Both the position numbers and the translations under genes were made by a program. A DNA stretch of 21,259 bases from Syntrophomonadaceae bacterium (lineage in GTDB: Bacteria; Bacillota; Dethiobacteria; DTU022). The notes below the pieces were generated by a model. That model had not been told where the DNA came from. It worked only from the letters and a program-made list of their open reading frames with translations, and searched no databases. Shown here one piece after another: positions 14,558-21,259 of the stretch; position 1 is the first letter of the stretch, and each line of letters opens with the position of its first letter. The stretch covers positions 1 to 21,259 of the forward strand of contig SLQM01000222.1 of the NCBI GenBank assembly GCA_007131435.1, written 5' to 3'.

Positions 14558-15667
14558 ATGAGAATTAAGCAGCATGAAACCTTGAAAACTGGCAAGGGGG
14601 TTGATTCAGGTTTTATGTGTTTTTTAACACTCTGGAAACGGCTTAAAAGTAAAAAGGGAGCCAAAATAGCAAGCAAAACTAAATCCGGATCTTCCGGGGC
14701 AAAAAACAGGACAGGTAGCAGCACTGGTGGTAAAAAATTGCCTACACATAGGCCAAATTCTAAACACTGCAAAGATGAAAATAAGTTAGATAGAAAAGGT
14801 TTTTCTAATATCATTAATCAGCCTTCAGAAAGAAATAGCAAATTCGAACTTAAAACAAACCAGGAACTTGCAGCCTATTCGACAGACTCTCTCAAGTTAG
14901 TTCCTTCAAACTACCAGCATATCGGTTCCCGTGACAGGCAGGAGGATTCTTTTGCCTTTTCTGATCTCAACGACCGCAAGGTTGTTGAGAAAAAAGGAGT
15001 TTTGGCAGTGATAGCTGATGGGATGGGTGGTTTAGCCCGGGGCGACCGGGCCAGCCAGGTTGCTGTCAGAATATTTTTAAGAGAATACAACAACAAGAAC
15101 GATCATAATTCTATCGAACATTTTATGAGAAGGGCTTTAACTATAGCTAACTATGCAGTTTTTGATTTAGCCCTTGACGAAAAAGGTCAAGAAGTCGACC
15201 TGGGTACTACACTGGTGGCAGTTTTGGTCGAGCAGGGAAAAATGCACTGGGTTTCTGTAGGAGACAGCCTCGTCTACCTGCTAAGAGATGGCGCACTAAG
15301 GCAGTTGAATAAAGAGCACATTTATGCCAACCAGCTGGCCGATGAAGTTGAAAACGGCTTAATATCTAAAAAGGAGGCGATAGAACATCCGGAACGCTCT
15401 TTTTTAACAAGCTACTTAGGCACGTCGGAGCTTATTGAGGTGGACTATAGCTTGGAGCCTCTAGCTTTAAAGGCAGGCGACGTAGTGCTGCTCTGCACTG
15501 ATGGTTTAAACAACACCCTGTCTGCTGGAGAGATAACAGCAGGGCTTGAGCATCCTGATGCGGGCACAGCGGAAGAGTTGGTTAAAGCTGCAATCGCAAA
15601 GGGAAAGCCTCACCAGGATAATATTACTGTCCTCGTTCTTTCATGCCAGGCGGTGGATAGTCAATAA
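14558..15667 (+). CDS. PP2C-type Ser/Thr protein phosphatase with basic N-terminal extension
   Basis: Removes phosphate from Ser/Thr residues in the cytoplasm with a two-metal centre. 369 aa. The PP2C domain covers about 115-367: HIGSRDRQEDSFAF (E129, D130), VIADGMGGLARGDRAS (D154, G155), VDLGTTLVAVLVEQG, WVSVGDSLVYLLRDG, VVLLCTDGLNN and HQDNITVLVL carry the metal-binding acidic residues. The first ~110 residues are rich in Lys, Ser and Gly, look disordered and have no recognisable fold. No ribosome site precedes ATG 14558. An in-frame ATG at 14615 has AAGGGGG 14 bases upstream and may be the true start (350 aa). It leads the six-gene signalling cluster and should oppose the kinase at 19726. 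Confidence 0.9.
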   Translation: MRIKQHETLKTGKGVDSGFMCFLTLWKRLKSKKGAKIASKTKSGSSGAKNRTGSSTGGKKLPTHRPNSKHCKDENKLDRKGFSNIINQPSERNSKFELKTNQELAAYSTDSLKLVPSNYQHIGSRDRQEDSFAFSDLNDRKVVEKKGVLAVIADGMGGLARGDRASQVAVRIFLREYNNKNDHNSIEHFMRRALTIANYAVFDLALDEKGQEVDLGTTLVAVLVEQGKMHWVSVGDSLVYLLRDGALRQLNKEHIYANQLADEVENGLISKKEAIEHPERSFLTSYLGTSELIEVDYSLEPLALKAGDVVLLCTDGLNNTLSAGEITAGLEHPDAGTAEELVKAAIAKGKPHQDNITVLVLSCQAVDSQ

Positions 15668-15687
15668 AGAAAAAAAGGGGGATGAAA

Positions 15688-17088
15688 ATGAAAGATTGCA
15701 AACTTAAGTTTCGGATAATAGTTTTATTCTTAATCTTTTGTTTAGTATTTGGTCTGTCTAGTTCCATTTCTGCCCAGACTGCAATACCAGATACCCGTAA
15801 TAGTGTAGTTCGAGTAGTGGTATACCGTACTGATACCGATCCGCATGAGGTTATCAATATGGGTACAGGATTTGTTGTAGGTGATGAAGAGCCATTTGAG
15901 TTTATAGCTACCAACCTGCACGTAGTTAATCCATGGCTATTTTTAGAAGACGAGGAGCAGGTCCCGGTAAATATATTTGTTTATCGTTCAACAGATGATT
16001 TAGTGCCGACAAGCATACATGTAACGCTGCCGAGGGTTGACATGGCTCTTTTGAGGATTGATCCTGACCATCTCTTGTATGGTTATGAACCGATGGAGCT
16101 GGGCAGCAGGGATATGGTAGATGTAGGCGATCAGGTATATGCGATCGGGTTTCCTTTTGCTGCCGGCACTCAATTTCCGCTGCCCTGGGGGAAAATTGGG
16201 ATGTCTGATTTTTCAGCGGCCTACCCGGAAGATGCAACTGTAACCCAGGGTGTGCTCAGTAAAATGCTAACCTATGATGGGGTTGGCTATTACCAGATGG
16301 ATGCATCGGTTAATCCCGGCAATTCGGGCGGGCCGCTGGTAAATGAGCATGGCCAGGTAATCGGGGTGGTTACCCTGTCAATGTACGCAGAAGGAATACA
16401 TGGTGCTTTTCAGATAGATTATCTGACCGATATTTTAAGAAGCAGGGGTATAGAGCATAAAGTGGCCTCCGAAGTAAGTGAAGAAATTGAAGTAACTGAA
16501 GTTATAGATCTGCCGGAAGATGAAGCGGCTGTTGGTCCATTAGGCCTTGACCCTGGCACCAGTTACCTGCTGTTTGCCCTGGGCGCAGGTCTATTACTTT
16601 TAATTGCCCTTGTTTTAATATTAACCCGCAGGAAGAAAGCTGCTACGGCAGCAGTTCCCCAGTCACTTAGGTCGCCGGCGCAGCAGGCTGCTTCTGCAGC
16701 AGGGCCGGTAACCAGAGCCCGTCAGGAACCTGCGCCTGCAGTAACCCAGGCCAAGCGCCGCGATCCAAGACCAGTAATTAAAGGTATTGCCGGTCACTTT
16801 GCCGGACAAAGCCTGGAACTTGTCGATAACCAGCTGATTATTGGCCGAGATCCAAGGTTGGCGCAGCTCGTTTACCCGCAGCAAAAAGAAGAGATCAGCC
16901 GTAAACATCTTACTATCCGCTTTGATGAACGGACCCAGAAATTCACCCTGACAGATTCATCATCAAACGGCACGTACCTTTCATCTAACCAGAAGCTTAA
17001 TCCAGGCGAAACTTACTACCTGAATTCCGGGGAAAGGTTTTACCTGGCTGATCCTAATGAAGTTTTTGAAGTAAAAGTAGATTCTTAA
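15688..17088 (+). CDS. Trypsin-like serine protease with transmembrane segment and cytoplasmic FHA domain
   Basis: 466 aa, numbered from ATG 15688. Residues 1-30 are a signal peptide or anchor. About 35-255 is an S1C (HtrA-like) protease domain with a complete triad: His78 (ATNLHVV), Asp118 (RVDMALLRI) and Ser213 (NPGNSGGPLV). One transmembrane helix (about 292-313, ending RRKK) is followed by a proline/alanine-rich linker and a C-terminal FHA domain (about 365-466: IIGRDP, ISRKHL, SSSNGTYL), which binds phosphothreonine. The protease is therefore outside and the phospho-reader inside. ATG 15688 is preferred over 15682 because GGGGG ends six bases before it and abuts 15682. There is no PDZ domain, unlike classical HtrA. 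It starts 20 bases after the phosphatase gene, so it is in an operon. Confidence 0.9.
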   Translation: MKDCKLKFRIIVLFLIFCLVFGLSSSISAQTAIPDTRNSVVRVVVYRTDTDPHEVINMGTGFVVGDEEPFEFIATNLHVVNPWLFLEDEEQVPVNIFVYRSTDDLVPTSIHVTLPRVDMALLRIDPDHLLYGYEPMELGSRDMVDVGDQVYAIGFPFAAGTQFPLPWGKIGMSDFSAAYPEDATVTQGVLSKMLTYDGVGYYQMDASVNPGNSGGPLVNEHGQVIGVVTLSMYAEGIHGAFQIDYLTDILRSRGIEHKVASEVSEEIEVTEVIDLPEDEAAVGPLGLDPGTSYLLFALGAGLLLLIALVLILTRRKKAATAAVPQSLRSPAQQAASAAGPVTRARQEPAPAVTQAKRRDPRPVIKGIAGHFAGQSLELVDNQLIIGRDPRLAQLVYPQQKEEISRKHLTIRFDERTQKFTLTDSSSNGTYLSSNQKLNPGETYYLNSGERFYLADPNEVFEVKVDS

Positions 17089-17089
17089 T

Positions 17090-17818
17090 ATGATTATTAA
17101 ATTTGATGCACTATCAAAACCCGGCGGCCGTAAAAATAATGAAGATTTTACGGCAGCTGCAGTGAGTAATAAATGTGGTTGCTATTTAGTGGCAGACGGT
17201 CTTGGTGGGCACCGTGGTGGTGATATTGCTTCCAGGACAGCCTGCGAAAGTATCATTAGCGCATTCCAAGCCTCGCCTGGATCATCTGTTGAACACCTTT
17301 CCGGCTACCTTCAGGCTGCCGGCCTGGAGCTGGAAAAAAAGCAGCAGGAATATGGGTTTGTTGATGCAATAAAAACAACACTTGTTATTCTTTTAATCGG
17401 CAGGAATGGGGCCACCTGGGCCCACATCGGTGATTCGCGTCTATATTATTTTAAGCGCTGTAAACTAGAATTTCAGACCAGGGATCACAGCCTGACCCAG
17501 AAGCTGGTTGATCTAGGTGAAATAGCTGAGGAAGAAATGCGGAATCATGAAGATAGGAATCAGCTGTTTTCAGTATTTGATAGTGCAGATATAAGCTGTT
17601 TTTCCTTGCTGAACAAGATTGTGGACATTGAGAAGGGGGACGCTTTTCTGCTTTGTAGTGATGGATTTTGGGAATATGTATTGGAAGTAGATATGGAAAG
17701 ACTGCTTTTCGATCATCAGCAGCCTGATCGGTGGCTGGAAGAAATGGAAAAAATACTGCTTCAACGTGTTGAACTCGGTCATGATAACTACAGTGCGCTG
17801 GCGGTTATGGTCGGGTAA
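17090..17818 (+). CDS. PP2C-type Ser/Thr protein phosphatase, minimal
   Basis: 242 aa, essentially only the catalytic domain. Metal-site motifs: GGRKNNEDF (E18, D19), YLVADGLGGHRGGDIAS (D36, G37), ATWAHIGDSRLYYF, AFLLCSDGFWEYV and HDNYSALAVMV. It starts one base after the protease-FHA stop, so translation is probably coupled. It is more compact than the phosphatase at 14558 and clearly divergent from it, so the cluster has two separate phosphatases for one visible kinase. No membrane segment or targeting signal is present; it should act on cytoplasmic phosphosites such as those of the FHA proteins or the kinase activation loop. Confidence 0.92.
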   Translation: MIIKFDALSKPGGRKNNEDFTAAAVSNKCGCYLVADGLGGHRGGDIASRTACESIISAFQASPGSSVEHLSGYLQAAGLELEKKQQEYGFVDAIKTTLVILLIGRNGATWAHIGDSRLYYFKRCKLEFQTRDHSLTQKLVDLGEIAEEEMRNHEDRNQLFSVFDSADISCFSLLNKIVDIEKGDAFLLCSDGFWEYVLEVDMERLLFDHQQPDRWLEEMEKILLQRVELGHDNYSALAVMVG

Positions 17819-17847
17819 TAATATCTGATAATGGGAGGGAATATTAG

Positions 17848-18429
17848 ATGGATCCTTTGACAAGATGTGAAAACGGTCATTACTATGATTCGAAGAAGCA
17901 TACATCCTGTCCCTTTTGCGGGGTGCAGAACCTGGGTATTGACATTCAGAAAACAATGGCTAAGCGTCCTGGTGAATCTAACCATGAGATTGGAGCAACT
18001 AAACCCTTAGAAGGCTCTGCCGCGCAGCAGACGGATGAAGGGAAAACGATGGGTCTTTTCCAGAAAAGAATTGGTAAAAACCCTGTTACAGGCTGGTTGG
18101 TAGCTATCAGTGGGCCGGAGAAAGGAAATGATTTCAAGATTACTGCTGAAAGGAACTTTATCGGTCGTTCCGATAAAATGGATATCGTGATAGCCGGAGA
18201 TAAAGCAGTTTCCCGTGAAAACCATGCTGCAGTAAGCTATAGCCCTAAGAATCATAATTTTCGCCTATACCCCGGGGACAGTAAGGGGCTGGTTTATTTA
18301 AATGAGCAGGAAGTCCTAACCCCCGAACTGCTTAAAGCTTATGATGTAATCGAGTTGGGCGAAACCAGGTTAATATTTGTTCCATTCTGTGGTGACAATT
18401 TTAACTGGGAGGGGGAAGAAGAGCAATAA
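17848..18429 (+). CDS. Zinc-ribbon FHA domain protein
   Basis: 193 aa, cytoplasmic. The N-terminus has a short zinc-binding motif (C7, H11, C21, C24 in RCENGHYYDSKKHTSCPFC). A flexible linker (about 28-80) contains two Thr-Met sites, IQKTMAKR and DEGKTMGLF. The FHA domain is about 82-185: NFIGRSDKMDIVI with GRS at 106-108 and SRENHAAV at 122-129. The usual S-N-G-T turn is replaced by GLVYLNEQ. The Thr in EGKTMG sits ahead of the FHA domain much as the kinase target Thr does in the actinobacterial regulator GarA; that comparison is mine, by analogy. ATG 17848 has a GGGAGG site. It is 29 bases after the second phosphatase. Likely an adaptor switched by phosphorylation. Confidence 0.88.
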   Translation: MDPLTRCENGHYYDSKKHTSCPFCGVQNLGIDIQKTMAKRPGESNHEIGATKPLEGSAAQQTDEGKTMGLFQKRIGKNPVTGWLVAISGPEKGNDFKITAERNFIGRSDKMDIVIAGDKAVSRENHAAVSYSPKNHNFRLYPGDSKGLVYLNEQEVLTPELLKAYDVIELGETRLIFVPFCGDNFNWEGEEEQ

Positions 18430-18568
18430 GAATTATCAAGTAAGGCTTTCCTGCTTCCGGAAGCTCGTTATTGATAGAAAAGGCAGGTTTACTGGTAAAA
18501 CTAGCTTTACGGATTATCGGGTTAACCAGAGCTATATGGAATCCATGGTCTTTGAAAGAGGTGTTTAT

Positions 18569-19729
18569 ATGAGAATCACCCTGAAACTGATCGGCCTGGT
18601 CCTTTTATCAACTTTCTTGGTCATCAATTTTTCACTCTCAGGCTTTGCAGAAGAGGAAGAAGTGATCAGGGTTACAGGAGTGGAGCTGGATAAATCAGAA
18701 GCAACGTTAGTCCTTGGAGAGCAGTTGGAGCTGACTGCCCGGGTTTATCCTGCAAATGCAGATGATAAAAGGGTTGAATGGACAATCAGTGATCCCATTG
18801 TTGCTGAAGTGGAGACCTCGGGGCAGAGCGCCATGGTAATTTCCCGGTCACAGGGAGAAGCAGTTATAACCGTAACCACTTTAGATCTTGACCACACAGC
18901 AGACTTTTATCTAAAGGTTATTGTTCTTGTTCGCAGCATTGATGTTCAACCGAAGCAGCTAACCCTGGCTCCTGGTGAAACAGCTGAACTTGAAGCCAGG
19001 ATTATACCCAGGGATGCCACTGAACAGGGAGTTTTATGGGAATCTACAAACCCTGGGGTTGCTTCAGTCAAACAAGATGGCCGGGTTGAAGCCCTGGCAG
19101 AAGGAGAAGCCCGTATCATAGCCCGCTCTGTTGAAGACAGCCAGGTCAATGCTTATTCTTTATTAACTGTGGCTTCCGGGGTATCCATACCTGGAGAAAC
19201 AGAAGTTCCGGGTCAAGAATCGCTCCCGGGGGAAACTGAAGAGCTATATCCACCGGAGGCTGAAAGAAACTTTGCTTTTTACTCTTTATACGCAGCAGCA
19301 ATCTTAATTGGCCTTTCAGTCTTGCTCTATTTATTCATAAGGCGCAGAAATAAATTACCAGAGCAAGCTGGGGCAGCAGCTTCTTTTAGCCCGGGTGCCG
19401 GGAAGGGTAAAACCCCTCTGCTGGTTGGAATTTCAGGTATTTATGCAGGCCGGAAAATAGAGTTTGATCAAGACATTATAACGATAGGAAGAGATCCTTC
19501 TGCGGCCCGGGTGGTCTACCCCTCCGACAATACTGGTATAAGCCGACTTCATTGCACTATCTACTTTGATTCTGAACTCGAAAGTTTTACCCTGGTAGAT
19601 AGTTCTTCTAATGGAACATTTTTATCAGGTGGGCGGAAAATAGAGAAGAATCAACCATATACGATACAGCCAGGTGAGCAATTCTCTCTTTCCGAAGAAG
19701 GAGAAGTATTTACCGTTGAACTGGAGTGA
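18569..19729 (+). CDS. Big2-Big2-transmembrane-FHA membrane protein
   Basis: 386 aa from ATG 18569, chosen because it begins a clean signal peptide (about 1-27) and has GAGGTG eight bases upstream; the frame stays open further upstream but there overlaps the previous gene. Outside: two bacterial Ig-like group 2 domains (about 34-117, VTGVELDKSEATLVLGEQLE; and 121-200, IDVQPKQLTLAPGETAELEA), then an acidic Pro/Glu linker. One transmembrane helix is at about 236-257 (YAAAILIGLSVLLYLFIRRR). Inside: an FHA domain at 284-386 with IGRDP (306-310), SRLHC (325-329) and SSSNGTFL (345-352). Transmembrane and FHA parts closely resemble those of the protease at 15688. It may be a wall- or surface-sensing receptor; the ligand is unknown. 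Confidence 0.88.
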   Translation: MRITLKLIGLVLLSTFLVINFSLSGFAEEEEVIRVTGVELDKSEATLVLGEQLELTARVYPANADDKRVEWTISDPIVAEVETSGQSAMVISRSQGEAVITVTTLDLDHTADFYLKVIVLVRSIDVQPKQLTLAPGETAELEARIIPRDATEQGVLWESTNPGVASVKQDGRVEALAEGEARIIARSVEDSQVNAYSLLTVASGVSIPGETEVPGQESLPGETEELYPPEAERNFAFYSLYAAAILIGLSVLLYLFIRRRNKLPEQAGAAASFSPGAGKGKTPLLVGISGIYAGRKIEFDQDIITIGRDPSAARVVYPSDNTGISRLHCTIYFDSELESFTLVDSSSNGTFLSGGRKIEKNQPYTIQPGEQFSLSEEGEVFTVELE

Positions 19730-21258
19730 AACAGGTGGAACTGCAGCAGCTGTGCATGGGGTGCATGGAAGATAAAGGATACAGGGTTCAATGCTCACAA
19801 TGTGGTTACGCTGAGGATGCAGCCCCAAAATTATCATACTATCTGCAACCACGCACCGTTTTGCATGATAAATACCTGGTAGGACGGACTCTCGGGCAGG
19901 GAGGGTTCGCCATAACCTACCTGGCCTGGGATGTTAACCTGGGCATAAAGCTGGCAATTAAGGAATATTTTCCAATTGACCTGGTTTATCGTATCCCCGG
20001 TGAAGAATTAGTTGCTATTCATTCACAGGCCCAGGATACGATATTTGCCAACAATATGGAAAAATTTCTACAGGAAGCCCGTGCATTGGCCCGCTTCATA
20101 GACCATCCTAACATAGTCTCAGTTACTGACTTTTTCCAGGCAAACCGTACTGCATACCTTGTTATGCACTACATTGAAGGGGTAACGCTAAGAGATCACC
20201 TGGGCAGGTCAGGAGAAAAGCTTCCCTTTAATTTAACTATGGAAATCATGATGCCGGTAATGGATGCTTTGCGGGTTATCCACGAGGCGGGACTGCTCCA
20301 CCGCGACATCAGTCCAGAGAATGTCTTTATCAGCAAGGGCGGAAGAGTTATCCTGATTGACTTTGGTGCTGTCCGTCGTTCAACTACTGCAAATGATAAC
20401 AGTGTATCTGTGGTTATGAAACCCGGGTACACTCCTGAAGAGCAGTATCGCAGCTATGGGGTACAGGGGCCTCCAACTGATATGTATGCCACTGCAGCCA
20501 CTATTTATCGCACAATAACCGGTAAAATGCCTCCTAATTCACTGGACCGCCTTGATCAGGATAATTTAATACCACCTTCAGAATTGGGGGTGGAGATTAA
20601 ACCGGAACAGGAAGAAGCCTTGCTGAAAGCCATGGCCGTAAATGCTGGGGATCGCTTTAAAAATATTGCCGATTTTCAGCAAGCTCTCCTGAAGGGGAAA
20701 AGTGCTGGTAAGTCAGATGAAAAAGTTAAACCAGAGAAGCAGCAAGAAAAGAGAAAAATGGCAGAAGATCAGGAGTTGTTTTCAGAAGGTATTGCTTCAG
20801 GTCAAGGAAAAAATAAAGAGCACACTGCAGATATTAATATTAATATTGGACGGGCTGATAGTAATGATATTATCCTTGAGGACGATACAGTTTCGCGTTA
20901 TCATGCCCGCATTTTTTCTCACAAGGGCATATGGTATATTGCTGATCTCGACAGCACCCATGGAACCACTCTTAACGATATTCCCGTTCAGGAACCGCTG
21001 GCCTTAAATCCTTCAGATAAGATCGCGATTAGCAATCAAGTCTTTATTTTTAACGGAAAGGGCATTGTTTCAGAAGACGGCAACCTCGATTATGACCTGG
21101 TGGCAATTTCTAAGTTGAAAATGCTAAGCCCGCAAGGCGTTGTTGCCGGATTAAATAAGTTTATCTTATTTCTAAAAACAGATTATAATTGGCTGATTGC
21201 CGCGATTGCCGCCTGCCTGCTGTTTATCATGCTGGTTATAATGCTGTCAGTCTTTTAA
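19726..21258 (+). CDS. Membrane-anchored Ser/Thr protein kinase with zinc ribbon and FHA domain
   Basis: 510 aa. Residues 10-26 form a CxxC...CxxC zinc ribbon (C10, C13, C23, C26). The Hanks-type kinase domain is about 50-325: glycine loop GQGGFAITYLAWD, Lys79 in LAIKEYFP, catalytic loop HRDISPENVF (D194, N199), DFG at 212-214, and GYTPEEQY in place of the APE motif. The activation loop carries Ser/Thr residues (RRSTTAND). A charged linker (about 325-365) leads to an FHA domain (370-447: NINIGRADSNDIIL, SRYHARI, with STHGTTLN lacking the usual Asn). It ends in a transmembrane helix (about 489-510), so it is a tail-anchored cytoplasmic kinase. GTG 19726 overlaps the previous stop by four bases; GTG 19735 with GGAG eight bases upstream is an alternative start. 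Likely the writer for the FHA readers around it. Confidence 0.92.
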   Translation: MKQVELQQLCMGCMEDKGYRVQCSQCGYAEDAAPKLSYYLQPRTVLHDKYLVGRTLGQGGFAITYLAWDVNLGIKLAIKEYFPIDLVYRIPGEELVAIHSQAQDTIFANNMEKFLQEARALARFIDHPNIVSVTDFFQANRTAYLVMHYIEGVTLRDHLGRSGEKLPFNLTMEIMMPVMDALRVIHEAGLLHRDISPENVFISKGGRVILIDFGAVRRSTTANDNSVSVVMKPGYTPEEQYRSYGVQGPPTDMYATAATIYRTITGKMPPNSLDRLDQDNLIPPSELGVEIKPEQEEALLKAMAVNAGDRFKNIADFQQALLKGKSAGKSDEKVKPEKQQEKRKMAEDQELFSEGIASGQGKNKEHTADININIGRADSNDIILEDDTVSRYHARIFSHKGIWYIADLDSTHGTTLNDIPVQEPLALNPSDKIAISNQVFIFNGKGIVSEDGNLDYDLVAISKLKMLSPQGVVAGLNKFILFLKTDYNWLIAAIAACLLFIMLVIMLSVF

Positions 21259-21259
21259 A

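Noticed and set aside
18377..18568. Extended N-terminus of the Big2-FHA protein
   Set aside because: It would overlap the zinc-ribbon FHA gene and put 64 hydrophilic residues before the signal peptide; ATG 18569 has its own GAGGTG site.

Overview
The window looks like a chromosomal segment of an anaerobic Gram-positive (Firmicutes/Clostridia-type) bacterium. The grounds are strong AGGAGG-type ribosome binding sites, sigma-A type promoters, an OpuC-type lipoprotein osmolyte transporter, non-pyrrolysine MttB/corrinoid methyltransferases as in acetogens and Desulfitobacterium relatives, and a probable selenoprotein of an anaerobe-associated family. No rRNA, tRNA or CRISPR array was seen. The genus cannot be fixed from the sequence.

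Region 1 (1-4091) holds housekeeping and small genes. nadE (glutamine-dependent NAD+ synthetase) is on the minus strand behind a good promoter, with a terminator-like hairpin in its 5' leader. Next comes a REP-associated tyrosine transposase (RAYT) flanked by an almost perfect inverted pair of palindromic REP-like hairpins. Right after it lies a very small glutaredoxin-like gene with its own promoter. It ends Gly-UGA-Lys-Ile-UAA with a hairpin just downstream, which I read as a 'Uxx-star' selenoprotein with Sec as the third-last residue. A cation diffusion facilitator transporter follows on the minus strand.

Region 2 (4365-14289) is a one-carbon/quaternary-amine module. A strong promoter is followed by a structured leader ending in an intrinsic terminator, then a seven-codon minicistron that overlaps the TTG start of a non-pyrrolysine MttB-family methyltransferase. 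After that come its corrinoid partner protein and a SAM-dependent methyltransferase of unknown role. A complete OpuC-type ABC importer follows (permease, ATPase with CBS pair, permease, substrate-binding lipoprotein), then a stand-alone CBS-pair protein and a second non-Pyl MttB homologue. Together these suggest import of a betaine-like compound and its demethylation on a corrinoid protein. The methyl-corrinoid:tetrahydrofolate methyltransferase and the reductive activase that such a pathway needs are not in the window.

Region 3 (14558-21258) is a compact plus-strand array of six Ser/Thr-phosphorylation signalling genes: PP2C phosphatase, secreted-side trypsin-like protease with transmembrane segment and cytoplasmic FHA domain, second PP2C, zinc-ribbon FHA protein, Big2-Big2-transmembrane-FHA protein, and zinc-ribbon Ser/Thr kinase with its own FHA domain and C-terminal membrane anchor. 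Two of the membrane proteins share the same transmembrane/FHA design behind different ectodomains. This reads as a self-contained envelope-sensing circuit of unknown function and is one of the best candidates here for an undescribed system, together with the selenoprotein and the structured leader of the MttB operon.
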